Shown piece by piece: positions 43,502 to 55,265 of a stretch of DNA of 64,000 nucleotides. The position numbers were made by a program, and so were the translations under genes. Location of the stretch: NCBI GenBank assembly GCA_025526995.1, contig JAHLKG010000022.1, positions 524,855 to 588,854 on the forward strand, in the 5' to 3' direction. The notes beneath the pieces are model-generated. The model saw only the letters and a program-made list of their open reading frames with translations. It was not told the DNA's origin and searched no databases. Every line of letters starts with the position of its first letter. The stretch's first letter is position 1. Source of the stretch: Powellomyces hirtus. Taxonomy: Eukaryota > Chytridiomycota > Chytridiomycetes > Spizellomycetales > Powellomycetaceae.

Positions 43502-43624
43502 CAGTCCCCTGTCATAAAGACGCGGACCCCCTTGATTTATTTTCTATAGGTCGACCTATACAGTCGCCTCTGAGTGGCATAGAAAATAAATCTAGGGGGT
43601 CCGCGTCTTTCTGACAGGGGACTG
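43502..43624. mobile_element. 123-bp foldback MITE, TA-flanked
   Basis: Two arms of about 50 bp are inverted: CAGTCCCCTGTCA...GACGCGGACCCCC...GATTTATTTTCTAT on the left and ATAGAAAATAAATC...GGGGGTCCGCGTC...TGACAGGGGACTG on the right, around a loop of about 30 bp. TA dinucleotides border it (43500-43501, 43625-43626), as for Tc1/mariner-derived MITEs. It lies 65 bp after the stop of the ART-like gene. Confidence 0.85.
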
Positions 43625-43655
43625 TACAAGTAGATCGTGAAAAGAGTCCGTGTCT

Positions 43656-43705
43656 GGGTGGCAGGGGAGAACGTTCAGGTGGGTGGCAGGGGAGAACGTT
43701 CAGCC
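43656..43705. repeat. 25-bp direct repeat, two copies
   Basis: GGGTGGCAGGGGAGAACGTT plus five more bases occurs twice in tandem just after the MITE. Confidence 0.85.
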
Positions 43706-43879
43706 TTTTGTATCAATTGAAGCAATAAACTTGGAGGGATCTACACATCCCTTCTAAATAAAGTCGTTCTCAATAAAGTTGTCTGGGCACGAGTATCGTT
43801 CATTGTAGTAGTGCGTGGTCCATCGACTCAAAATCAACAAGTTCACTCCATCACATACTCGTTTCACGAGGTCTCGGAA

Positions 43880-44477
43880 CTATGGCTGAGCTGTGACATA
43901 TCTCCCATAAAGTGGGACGTTGATACCTTTCCGGGTAGAGATGTAATTGAGTGCTTCTGCCACAGTTGCATCCCAAGGTTCTTGCGGGTCTTGATCGTCT
44001 CGCCACATTTCACCCAGAGACGAGGCGCGTATGTCTACATTGTAGGTTACAGGGTAGCGAATGGGATTATGGGTTGACATTCCTTTGGCGCGCCAGGCCC
44101 AATAGGCAGGTAAGATCTCAACGTCTTTGGTGACATGAGTTTCGGCTAGATGCTGAAAGACAACTGTGTGAGCTCCTCCCTCGTACGCGACAGACCTCTG
44201 GGACTTCTGGGTCCAATTTGGCAAACTGCCAGAGATTCTTAATGCACCTGCCCTGATCATCTCGTAGCTCGTAAGGGCTCAGACTGCCATAGGGGCCAGA
44301 AGCTGTAAGACGCACAATGGGGCAGTGATTTTGATGTAGGCCATGCATCCAACCCGGATGGACATTTTGGTGTTGGTATGCAAGCGATGTGTAGGAAGAC
44401 GTTGCGGTGTGCGATGGAGGCAACCTCAAGCGATTTGGCACGCGACGCGACATGACAGTATGAACAGCGAAAGACAT
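43880..44477 (-). pseudogene. Unknown conserved-looking protein, split by a frameshift
   Basis: Two overlapping minus-strand frames complement each other. The first starts MSFAVHTVMSRRVPNRLRLP (ATG 44477) and reads through GLHQNHCPIVRLTASGPYGS, LSPYELRDD and CIKNLWQFAKLDPEVPEV. The second continues EGGAHTVVFQHLAETHV, LPAYWAWRAKGMSTHNPIRY and ends YGRYVTAQP at 43880. The switch is near 44190-44205 and needs one base. With Trp/Tyr/Pro-rich motifs and even composition this is likely a real ~190-residue gene, either recently frameshifted or carrying an assembly indel; a very short intron is less likely. I do not recognise the family with confidence. Confidence 0.45.
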
Positions 44478-44772
44478 GGGGTCGTGGCGATGTGCTAGTT
44501 TACGGCCTTGCCCTGCGCGATCCGCTCACAGACGCAGGCGACGTTCCGCTCAAAAGTCGACCACTTCTCAAACATGCCCTTGCGCACAAGCTCTCCTTGC
44601 CGATCGGACCTTCCGGACACTCGCACGATCCCTCCCGCTGTTGTGCATAGGTTCAGTTTCGAAGACGACCAGCCAAGAACTGCAAACGCAGTTTCTGAAC
44701 GGACTGCGGGCGGGACACCACGAATTCTGGGCATGAACTCCGTCTGAACAGCCCAACCGGTAACCCGAAACC

Positions 44773-47700
44773 ATGTTTGCCAAGAAAGATAACCTCGGGC
44801 CTGCGACCGCTACGGGCGACCATTACGAGCTGACCACCGCGACCACTCAGTCGACTCTTTCGGAGGCCGGTCTTGATCACGTCTCGCCGACAAAGCCCAC
44901 GGGAGCCGCCTACACCATCGAGGAAGTGCACCTTGCTGATGCGAAGTCTGAGAAGGCCCCGGAACCAGCGAAAAAATCGTTCTTCAATCGGGTGCTCCCT
45001 CGGCGAGAAGAAAAGTATACCCCTACCCCCGAGCGAGAAAGCTCATCCTTCCTAGCTCAATGGTATGGCCTGAAGAGTTGACTCTGCGAAGAGGAAGGCA
45101 ATGAATGCTGACACTACTGTCTCTTCAGGACTTTTTCGTACATGGACGAGATGGTCGGTCGTGGTATGCGACGAACAGTCTCGGCCAGCGAGTTCCCGTC
45201 CGTCGAACGAGCGGACGAGTCAGAACAACTCTCCACCCGGCTTCTCGACGCTTGGTCCGTCGAGCAGAACAGTCGGGGTCCCAACGCCAAGCTCTGGCGC
45301 GCGGCCTACAAAGTCTTTGGACCTTGCTACCTGTTGGCCGGAATCGCCTACTTTGGGGAAAGCTGCGCCAAACTGGGGCAAGGGATCTCTTTGGGATATA
45401 TCCTGAAGTGGTTCCAGAACCCTGCCGGAGAATCTCCCGAGGGCCTCCTTCTCGCCCTCGCCCTCTCGGGCTGCGTCATCACGCACGCAGTCCTCCACCA
45501 CGTCGTCTTCTTCCTCGGAGACCGTTACGGGATGCAGATGCGCGTGGCATTTATCGCCGCAATTTACCGCAAGTGCCTCAACCTTTCCGTCTCCAACACC
45601 TCCTCCACTGGGCTCATCGTTAACCTCGTTTCTAACGACGTTCAACGATTCGAGGATGCCGCTCCATTCGCATGGTACGTTGTCCTCGCCCCTGTGGAGA
45701 TGGCTATGGCTCTCTACTTTATGTGGATTCAGATTTCCTGGGCCGCCTTCGTGGCACTCGGGGCGCTGCTCTTGGTGCTGCCCATGCAGGGTGCTTTTGC
45801 CGCAAAGTTCGCCGCTCTTAGGAAGGCCGTCGTCGTCTTCCGTGATGAGCGCATTAAATCCATCTCCGATGTGCTTGCTGGCATCATGGTCGTCAAGCTC
45901 TACGCTTGGGAGATTCCGTTCGTCAGCAAGATCACCAAACTTCGTGAGCTGGAACTGGACTCTGTGAAAACCGCGGCGATCCTCCGTGCAGTCAACGAAG
46001 CATTGTACTTCTGCTCTTCCGGAATCACCGCGTTGGCCGGATTCGGCACTTACTTCCTGATGGGAGGCAGTCTCACGTCTGCCAAGGTGAGTTCACCGCA
46101 CATCTTCACGCTATACCTTTCTATGCTCTCTCTGACAGCCTCTCCACCTCAGGTCTTCACCTGCCTGACATACCTTTCAAATGTGCGGCTCACCGTCACC
46201 AACTTCGTACCCAAAGCCATCCAGTTCATTTCCGAGTCCTGGATCTCGCTGCAGCGTCTCGAGGCGTTCCTCTCTCTCCCAGAGATCGGTCAAAGTTACG
46301 CGACAAAAGACCAGCTTGCTTTCTTGGATACCTTGGACGACGAGTCCATCGTTGTTGCCATCCGCGATGGCCACTTCGCGTGGGAGTCGGGTATCACCTC
46401 ACTGGATACAAAAGCCAAAGACGGCGACGTTGTCAGAGCGGCCCCTCCGCCCATGGAGCTTCTCAAGGGCATCAACTTGACAATCCGTAAAGGCCAGGTC
46501 CTTGGCGTGTGCGGCCCTGTCGGCGCCGGAAAGAGTAGTTTGACCAACGCCATCCTCGGAGAGATGTTCGCTATGCCCGGGACGCAGATTGGCCTGCGCA
46601 CTCGGAAAATCGCGTACGCAGCTCAGGCTCCGTGGCTGGTGACCGGCTCCATCAAGCACAACATCACCTTTGGCCTTCCATACGACCCGGAGTGGTTCTC
46701 CGAGGTTGTTACTGCCGCGGCTATGGATCGCGACGTCGCACGCTTCGAGAACGGCATCGAGACCATCATCGGGGAGCGGGGCGTCACCTTGAGCGGTGGA
46801 CAGCGCGCCCGGCTGGCTCTCGCACGGGCGGTCTACCAGAATGCGGATCTGGTCATCCTTGATGACCCCTTGAGCGCTGTCGACCCTCACGTCGGCCGCC
46901 ACATCTTTGACGAATGCATTCGCCGCGTTCTAAAGCACAAAGCCGTCCTCCTCATCACACACCAGCTCCAGTACGTCAAGGATTGCGATCAGGTGGTGGT
47001 CATGGAGAGCGGACGGATCGTCGGAGAAGGGACGCCTGACCACGTCATAAGGGATCTTACCAGCATTTTCGCAACCGCGTTGAGGGAGTTTGCCGAGCGA
47101 CCCGCCGGCATGGACCAGGCGGTGGATGAGGAGGACGATTTCGATCTCCCCGTCGTCGCGACTGCCGACGTCAAGGTCGCGGAGAACAATCCTGCGGCCG
47201 CGGCGAAGGCAAGCGCTACCGGAGAGATCACGACCGAGACGCTGACTGAGGGATCCATCTCCGGCAAGACGTATTACCGTTACTTCTCCTCCGGGTCGTC
47301 TGGGTTCTTGATGATCGCACTCCTCATCAGTTTGGTTCTCGGTGAAGCTGTTGCCGATGGAGCCAACTACTGGCTGGCCCACTGGTCGCAGTCGTCACCG
47401 GCTCACAAGTCGCTGGCATCCAACGCCTGGATCTTCCTTGCCCTGGTCTGCATGACCGTTGTCATTGCCAACGCACGTGCCCTGCTCTTCTTCTTTCTGA
47501 CTTGGAGAGCGGGAAGGATCTTGTTCCTCGACATGGTCAGCTGCGTTTTCAAGGTCGAGATGGGCTTTTTCCAGCAGAACCCACATGGAAGGCAGGTTGC
47601 GAGAGCAGTGGTCCCGGGTGTACATATCTTGAAGCAAAGTTGCTGATACATCGTTCCTCGCAGACTTTTGAACAGATTTTCGAAAGACATCAACCTCCTC

Positions 47701-49327
47701 GACGAAATGCTACCGCAGACGTTCTTTGACTTCATTCAGTGTTTCTTCATGATTCTCGGCACGCTTGTAATTTCCCTCGTCGTCATTCCCTATACCCTCG
47801 TCCTCGTCCCGTTCATCGGTGTCAGCTTCTACATCCTTCGCACCGCTTACATCGAGACCTCTCGTCAGCTCAAGCGTATTGAAGCCATCACTCGATCACC
47901 CGTCTACAGCAACATTTCATCAACAATCGAAGGCCTCTCCACCGTGCGAGCGATGGCCCAGCAGGAGGCCTTCAAAGCCAACTTTGTCAAGCTGCTAAAC
48001 GACAACACCGCAAAGTACTTCATTTGGCTGTCCTGCACCCGGTGGCTCGGCTTCCGTCTCGACGTCGGCTCCGCCGCCTTCCTCGCGATAGTGGCCTTTG
48101 GATCCGTGGGCCTGCGCGGCTCTCTTGGTCTCCAACCGGGCGTCGTCGGTCTCCTGCTCTCCTACGTGCTGCAATTGACGGGTCTCCTGCAATGGTGCGT
48201 CCGTCAGTCGGCCGAGGTGGAGAACTACATGGTCAGCGTTGAACGCGTCCTAGAGTACACATCCCTGACCCCGGAGGAATCGCCAGAGGATATCGCAGCC
48301 GCTAACCTCCGCGCACCGCTGCCGGAGGCTTGGCCTCACAGGGGAGAGGTTAACCTCAAGGGATTTTCCCTTACGTACCCGAGAACCCAACGACCCGTCC
48401 TCAAGGAGATCATGTGCCACATCCCGGCTGGAACAAAGGTTGGGATCGTGGGGCGCACCGGGGCTGGCAAGAGCTCCTTCTTGCAAGCCCTTTTCCGCAT
48501 CGTCAACCCTTCTCCGCAAGGGTCGATCGTCATTGATGGTATCCCTACCTCTGAGCTGCGCTTGCAGGATCTCCGCTCGCGCATCAGTATCATTCCGCAG
48601 GTAAGCCCACTCTTCTGCTCCGCATCAGCGCCTTGGACATCATCCGCTGACTCCTTCCCTACTTTGCAGGAACCATTCCTGTACAAGGGCTCCCTGCGAT
48701 ACAACCTCGACCCCTTCGCCGAGCTCCCAGACGACAAGGTCTGGGAAGCTCTCCGCGTTGTGGAGCTCTCTGACCGCGTGGCTTCGAACCCGGCGGGCCT
48801 GGAGACCGAGCTCGCCGAAGGAGGAAGCAACTGGTCCGTCGGCGAACGTCAGCTCATCTGTCTTGCTCGAGCCATCCTCCGACAATCCCGAATAGTCGTC
48901 CTGGACGAAGCAACCTCGAACGTCGACGTTCGCACCGACGCGCTCATTGAGCACTCGATTCGGAATGGATTGTTTGCCAACGCAACCGTTCTGACGATCG
49001 CGCATAGGTTGAACACCGTGATCGATTACGACAGGTGCGTGGGCTTTTGAGTTTTCTTTGTTCTTTTTTCTCGATGGGGACGGCAAGAACGGTATAGCTA
49101 ACTTGAACTGTTTTAATAGGATCATGGTGCTCGACGACGGAAAGCTTGTTGAGACAGGATCTCCGTTCGAGCTCCTGGAGAAGGATCCCGAACACAACGA
49201 ATGCGCCTGGTTTGCGCGCATGGTTGCGGACATGGGCGAGGATGCTCGCGCTGTGCTCACCAAGGTCGCTGGCGACAAGGAGATCAAGAGGAGGGAAAAC
49301 GCTGCTAGTGCTGCACCCGAACTCTGA
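44773..49327 (+). CDS. ABCC (MRP-type) full ABC transporter
   Basis: Six exons (44773-45062, 45129-46086, 46153-47591, 47664-48600, 48670-49034, 49120-49327) give 1398 residues in consistent phase. The layout is cytosolic N-terminus, TMD1, NBD1, TMD2, NBD2 (no TMD0). NBD1: Walker A GPVGAGKSSLT (about 46513), signature LSGGQRARLALARA, Walker B VILDDPLSAVDPHVG. NBD2: Walker A GRTGAGKSSF (about 48451), signature WSVGERQLICLARA, Walker B IVVLDEATSNVD. The 13-residue gap pattern of NBD1 and LTFSYMD-like start place it in subfamily C, which exports glutathione or other organic-anion conjugates at the plasma or vacuolar membrane; the actual substrate is unknown. Introns at 46087 and 48601 are multiples of three without stops. 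The intron at 47592 begins GC. Confidence 0.93.
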
Positions 49328-49949
49328 TCCCACGTGCTAATCTCGCATACGCAACAACACTGTTTTTCTGGCGTTTACTGCTCCATCTTTTCTTAAACTT
49401 TGACAATATCTAGATGACATCTGCCTCTACATTTCGAGGAGTCGGGGATACTGGAACTCATATGCTCAGAGGATTCATTGCCATCGTTAGCCGTTGGCGC
49501 AAAGAAGGCTGCCGAAAAGCGGGGCGTAGTGGCGCACAGCCGACCAAAACGCTAATTCACGTTATCATTGGCGTTTTCGAGAAAGCTGAATACCCTCATG
49601 TCCTTTGTCTGGTTCCTCATCGCAGCCCATATGGCTCACTACATTGAGTGCACGGGTCTCCGACTTGCGCATAGGATGAACCGCGGGATCCCGTTGTACT
49701 TTCTGTTGCGATCCACTTCTAGAAGGTGAACAATAAAAGGGCCGGGATTCAACGGGGAATCTTAGGGTTAGGATTGGGTTAGGAACGGGAGCCATTTAGA
49801 GTTGTCATTCATTCGACTTGCGGTCAGCCGGAGACGCGGTGGCACATAAGAAGACGGTTTACGGGGTATCCGAAGTTCCAAGTTGCACTGATCGCAGGCA
49901 TTGGTAATTATGCGGTTTGTGACGATGGTACAGTCGGCTCTAACTAACT
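49328..49949. other. Spacer after the ABC transporter, with short telomere-like motif
   Basis: No gene supported. TTAGGGTTAGGATTGGGTTAG lies at 49762-49782, an internal degenerate telomere-type repeat. Confidence 0.5.
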
Positions 49950-50897
49950 ACAGCAACGAGTTCGTGATCGGTAAGCCGGCGCTCCATTGCAATGCCGTTG
50001 GCGCGTAGGGCCAGACCTTCCAAATGGCGTCTTCGTTCAATGTATCGAATGTATTCTTCAAGAGACGTCATCAAGTAGGCCGAGCGCATTTCCGTATGGA
50101 GTCGCGCCGTGACATTCTTAGGTGCGAAACGGAACAAAAGGCCATCAACCCAATGTTACAGTGGGCCTTCAGGTGGAGCAGCTGGCAAAGCAACCATTAT
50201 CAACATGAATTGAGTATGCCACGAATTGACTTCCGCTGAAAGCATAGGAGGGACTTGTTCGACAAGATAAGTCCGCTCGTCTATATAATTGTTGTTTCGA
50301 TTCAAGATTGGATACTTTCTTTTGGTGGTAGGTGACAAAACGGTCTATCTTTTCCAGGTCTTGTTGGGCCTTAAAATGAGAGGTCTCATTTCGTCCAGCT
50401 TCCATCGCGTTGTGGACGGCATATGTTTCGGCCGTTCTAGACCAACCCGCGGGTGGGGAAGCTACTGGAGATATCCATAACGGAGGTGGAGGTACAGCTC
50501 CAGCTGATAAGGGAGTGGCGGCAGCTGTAGCAGCTGCAAGGAGTGCAGTGATAGAAGCCTGGTAGTGGTGCTACCATGTAATATGGTTGAGTTGAATCGG
50601 ATAGTAAAACCCAAATAGCAATGTGCATTGAGTGTCATGTGTGTCCCATTGACGAGAGCGGGAAGTATTCTACTGGTCTCTATTGCGACAACTATTAAGC
50701 CCGCTTTCTTTTGCAGATACGGCGGTAAGTTCACCGGACGCCTTATCCTAGTCATAGCAGGCATATGATGAAATAAGGCTTATTTCAGCTGCTCTTTAGC
50801 CAACTCTGACCCGCGTATGTTGGAAATCGACCAGTGGCTTAGCGAGTTAGCCCTCATCGCTTACTATAGCAGTGCTTGGACGTGCGGCGTTAGTATG
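49950..50897 (-). mobile_element. Truncated, inverted Ty3/gypsy fragment (5' LTR and part of gag)
   Basis: On the minus strand, an LTR related to that of the nested gypsy element (about 50897-50577; shares CCACTGGT...GATTTCC and GGGCTTAATAGTTGTC) ends ATTACA. It is followed by the same primer site TGGTAGCACCACTACC (about 50575) and gag pieces with DLEKIDRFVTYHQKK (50405-50169) and APKNVTARLHTEM (50137-49950). Similarity stops near HELV at about 49955. It is related to, but clearly diverged from, the copy at 54855. Its gag keeps Arg codons at positions that are TGA in the other copy. Confidence 0.8.
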
Positions 50898-51998
50898 TTC
50901 CCCTTTTGCTGAGAGGCGGCCTGATGTCTTCCTAACGGTGTGGTTCCTTTGTTCCTTTGCTTTCCAGAACGACGGCCCTCAGGGCCAGTTGACGTGCGGC
51001 GCCCCCCACTGCGGCTGGGTCCTCTTCTTTGCGGCCATTCCCGCTGGGTGCCAGTTGGCTGGCTGCAACCATGTCGGAGCAGACCTCCGCATGTTCCCAC
51101 GCAACCATCTCCACTGCATAAGCCACGTCCGCGCATAAGTAGTACTCTTCAGCCTGCTGCTGTCTTACCTGACTAACTCAGCTCCCTTCACAGCGAGATG
51201 AACGTGGCAAATTACACCTCCTCCAGTGCGGGTTGGGCGACCGGTGCCACGGCAATTGGTGCCAATTCTCCTTCACCAAGATTGGTTGATTAGTTCTCCC
51301 CCCCCTCCTTCTTGTATATACTTTCAATTCTTGTCTGTTGCTCCCTTGGGGCCTAGCCCCCGGGCCGTAATCAAATTCAGTACCAAAATCTCATCGCTGT
51401 ACTTGCCTTCTCATTGCTGTGCTCTATTGAGCCTTGTAGCATTTTGTTTACGTCCGCTGTGTCCAATGTCACTCGGCTTCCTCCCGGCTATGGTGCTCAT
51501 GGTAGATGCCCTGCATCACACTTCCCCGTTGGAGAGACCACCCAGCAGTTCCCCGGCCATTGTCCAACAATGCCGGTATCTCACCTACTGAGGTCTACTG
51601 CATCGCAGTCTTTGGCTCATTGCCAAGCGATCCTGGCATCTTGCCCAGTGAGATATGCTGCCCAGCAGCCTTTGATCATTGTCCAACGATGCCGGCATCT
51701 CACCTTGTGAGGTCTACTGCCTTGCAGTCTTCGACTCATTGCCCAGCAATCCTGGCATCTTGCCCAGCGAGGTATGTTGCCCCAGCAACCTACTGCCCAC
51801 CATCAAAGGATGCCGGTATCTTGGCCAAAGCCCTTCTCTTCCCTTTCGCGTGGGTATGTACTGCGGCCATAGTCCCTGCGGGTCTTGAGGTACGCTGCCA
51901 TGCAAATCTGGTGCCGGTCACCTTGCATCGGCAAGCCTTTTGATGCCCAGCATCACCCTTCTCACCCAGTGAGGTACACCGCCCAGTGGACTTCGGCC
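50898..51998. repeat. Spacer with ~60-bp minisatellite
   Basis: From about 51529 to 51800 a degenerate 59-60 bp unit repeats about five times; landmarks are GAGGTCTACTGC / GAGATATGCTGC / GAGGTATGTTGC at about 51589, 51649, 51709 and 51768, each with a following CATTGYCMARCGATSCYGGCATCT block. Before it, 50968-51140 holds a Cys-containing frame (FQNDGPQGQLTCGAPHCGW) with unclear gene status. Confidence 0.65.
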
Positions 51999-52363
51999 TA
52001 TTGGAATGTTGAGACTTGCGTTCTCAACGTTTGGTCCTTACATTAGATCCTTACTTGGATTCTCCGACTAGAACGCGTGACCGTCATACCGGTAACGCTA
52101 AGAGCTGAATTGGATCACGTGTGATCACGTGATTGGAGAAAAAGTAAATTAGACGCTCGAAGCGAGACATTACCAATAAGAATTTAAGACATAAAATACA
52201 TTCACATACATTACATCTCCGTGCATCTGACAACACTACATCGTCAACTGCATCATAGAAGAGCTCTGTAAACCCCCTTTACGAAGTATACTGGAGGTCA
52301 CATTGAATTTGGCCAATCCTCTGCAATTCCAATAAAGTACTGGAAGTGCCAATATCTCCAATA
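51999..52363 (+). repeat. 5' LTR, copia family B
   Basis: 365 bp with inverted ends TATTGG...CCAATA. Contains GATCACGTG twice in a row (52113-52132), each with a CACGTG core. Confidence 0.85.
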
Positions 52364-52378
52364 GGTTATGAGCCCTGA
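52364..52378 (+). promoter_or_regulatory. Primer-binding site, anticodon-arm type, copia family B
   Basis: GGTTATGAGCCCTGA follows the LTR directly, identical over 15 bases to the site of family A, although the LTRs differ. It matches the anticodon arm of initiator Met-tRNA. Confidence 0.7.
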
Positions 52379-52478
52379 GACCGGTCGAATTTGAATCATT
52401 CTCCCTTCGTAAAACCTGTAAACTACAAGTCTTCCGTCAAAATTCAGGTGCCAAGAAAGTATCGAGCACACCGTCAAG

Positions 52479-53732
52479 ATGCCTACTGCAAGATCTCCCA
52501 TTCAAGGAGTGCAGACCCGCCAACAAGCCCGTCAAGCCACACGACAAGCCCAACGGGGTCTTGACACTGAAGAGAACGTTAATATCGATGCTTTGATCTA
52601 CCATGATTGCCACGACGCAGATGCCGATGTGGATGAGATGAATCATGGAGAAATTCATGCAGACTCGGCGATAGTACCGTCCAAAATACTGACTGACATT
52701 GTCATGGAAATTCTGCAGAGGTTCAAGATGGAAATCAATGAAAAGCTCGACCATCGGATGGACAGGTTGGAGAGGACTTTATTGACTAGTTCAAACCCTC
52801 TTGCTACATCAACTTCCCATCAACAACCCGAGAAGTACAAAAAGCCTCATATTGGTGGTCATCCTATGGCCGTTTCACTGATGAGAAGCCCAATAGCGGG
52901 CCTTGAGTACCCTTTTCTACATTAACACATCACTCACGGCGAAGTTGAAGCCCCAGTTGCCCCTCACTTTTGTCTGTCTTCCCCAACGGAGAGCACAACA
53001 ACTACGAGCAGCAGAAAGAGCAATGATCGCAATGCACAACATACATCATTCGCATACTTTAAATCTGTGATTGATGCAGTATCTACATTCGACGGAACGG
53101 GAAATCTCTCAAAACTTGCTGACTTCATTAATCAGCTTACTCTAGTTTTTTGCCTAAAACCTGTATCTGAAGAAGAACAACTCTCATTCATCTTCACGAA
53201 GCTCTCTGGCAAAGCAAAACAATGGTATCGTAGTCACCAGAAAGATGCCGAACAAGGGATGGTGGAGCCCATCACAGATTGGGAATCCTTCAAGCCTCGC
53301 TTCCTCTTGCGTTACCAACCCTCTGATCACAAAGAAACTTTGCTCACTCAACTTGAAAGACTCCAACAAGGAAGTCATTCCATCTTGCAGTACAATACCT
53401 CATTCACGAAGATCACAAGTCAAATCCCCTTGAAGGTGCCGTTCGAAATCTACAAGTGGTTTTACCTTCGCGGAATGAATGAACATCATGCAGAGCTTGT
53501 CAGAACTCAAAATTTCAAGGATCTCCATGGCCTCATGGCAGCTGCCAAGCGTCTCGATAACGGAAGTAACAAGAGTAACCAAAACAACCATTTCGCCAGG
53601 AAGAGCAAAAACATTCCGCTTGAAGCCCAACCTTCAAAGAAAGACGGCTCAAGTCACAAGCAGACCAACACAAAAGACCACAGACTCAAAGAAGAGACAG
53701 AACTTCCCCTGCTGGTTATGCAATTCGAATGA
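52479..53732 (+). pseudogene. Gag of copia family B
   Basis: Starts MPTARSPIQGVQTRQQARQA at 52479. The frame runs through an in-frame TAA at 52923-52925 to a stop at 53730. The central domain (VIDAVSTFDGTGNLSKLADF, then KQWYRSHQKDAEQG and FLLRYQPSDHKETLLTQL) is the retrotransposon Gag capsid domain. A zinc knuckle CWLCNSNEHTPFNC follows in the next frame (+1) at about 53713, so protease is reached either by a frameshift during translation or because of a later indel. A coiled-coil stretch (EILQRFKMEINEKLDHRMDR) precedes the capsid domain. It would form virus-like particles in the cytoplasm. Confidence 0.8.
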
Positions 53733-54854
53733 ACATACCCCATTCAATTGTCCCCTCAAAGCCAAGGCAGTCGAAGCCTTAAAACCCACTGCTAATGCCA
53801 ACATTGCAGAAGCACATAACGCCACTACATTGGCTTACCTGGATTTGGGCTGCTCACAGCACATGACGAATGACATTTCCATTCTTGAATCCTACAAAGA
53901 GCAGTCAACGCGCGTCAGATTTGGAAATAAGGCCTTTCTCGATGACGAAGCGAAAGGGAACGCTATCTTGAAGCTTCCGGATGGAGATGTACCTCTCACT
54001 GATGTTCTCTACATTCCGAAACTTGCTAAGACTCTCATCTCGGTCTCCGCACTTGCCAAAGATGGAAAGAGAGTCACCTTTGAAGATGAGAGCGCTATCA
54101 TTCAAGACTGCAATGGCACTACAAATGACATCACCATACCTTTCGTTCGAGGAATGTATCACATCTCGCCAACTCCAATGGCTTTTGCTACTCAAACTCG
54201 CTCAAGGACAAACGCGTCCAATGTACCGACACACGCGTCAACAAATACATCCACCGAATTGACAAAATGGACAAACACGTCCAATGTACCGACACACGCG
54301 TCCAATACATCAATTCAAGCGCTCAACCTGTCGACAGACGCTACCGGTATCTTGGTCATGTGTTCTACCTCGCTCCAAGCCACAAACCCGACCATTTCAG
54401 TGTCGGGGCTGACTGCCCCTAATTGGGGCTGGTCCGCCCTATTGGGGAACGTCAGCCCCATCCTCACTGAGGATGCCCCCCCCCAGAGCACCGCCCCCTC
54501 GGTGCTTTTGGAAAGGAAGGGGGGGGGCACGCACCCCTGCAGAAGGGGCCGGCAGCTTTAGCACTGCCTCCACTGCTGCTTCAGCGGCTTCTTCTGGGGC
54601 TTGTTCTGGTCCCTCTTCTCCTGTCAACGAAGGAACCCTCTGGCATCACTGATTGGGCCATCCTGGCACTCACATCATGAAGCAACTCAAGCTTCCAATG
54701 ACCAACAAAGTCTGCAAAGGTTGCAAGTTTGGTAAGCACAAGCGCTCACCATTCAACGGTACAATGACACGGTCCAAGACGCCACTCGATTGCCTACATT
54801 TCGACCTAAACGGTCCGCACATACCCGCGGTTGGCGATGAGAAATTTGCCCTCG

Positions 54855-55205
54855 TGTCATACACCCCGCGTCCAAACATACTATTTTCCAAGCCACTGGT
54901 TCGATTTCCGAAGGACGCGGATCAAAATTAGCTAAGGAATGGCTGAAACAAGCCTCATCCCACCTCATTATCACATGCATCCTGAAATAAGGATAATGCG
55001 TGTCTTTGTACACGGGGAACTCACCGCTGTATCCGCAATAAGAAAAGCGGCTTAATAGTTGTTGCGATAAGCGGAAATGGGCGCGAAGTATAAATAGTAG
55101 AGTACTTCCCGCTTCCTTCTAAAGAAATTTATGGTCTTCTGAACCCACTTGTGTTCTATTCCTTGTTCAACTCGACCTAAGACACTGAAAACCACACGTA
55201 TTACA
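54855..55205 (+). repeat. 5' LTR, gypsy element
   Basis: 351 bp, TGTCATAC...ATTACA. Contains a TATA-like AGTATAAATAGTAG (about 55088). Followed at once by the primer site. Confidence 0.9.
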
Positions 55206-55220
55206 TGGTAGCACCACTAC
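55206..55220 (+). promoter_or_regulatory. Primer-binding site, gypsy element
   Basis: TGGTAGCACCACTAC directly follows the LTR. The first ten bases, TGGTAGCACC, fit the 3' end of a fungal initiator Met-tRNA (...GGTGCTACCA), the usual 3'-end priming. This contrasts with the anticodon-arm site of the copia elements. The inverted gypsy fragment at 49950-50897 carries the same site. Confidence 0.65.
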
Positions 55221-55265
55221 ATTGATCTCGGTTATCCTCACTATTGTTATTCTTTACACTATCTC

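Noticed and set aside
45220..45645. Antisense frames opposite the ABC transporter (also 46399-46902, 46930-47382)
   Set aside because: They are codon-bias shadows of the real gene, with no motifs.
50898..51140. Small Cys-rich secreted protein gene (TCGAPHCGW, GCQLAGCNHV)
   Set aside because: No signal peptide, no clear start or splice borders, and a strong antisense frame; not enough support.
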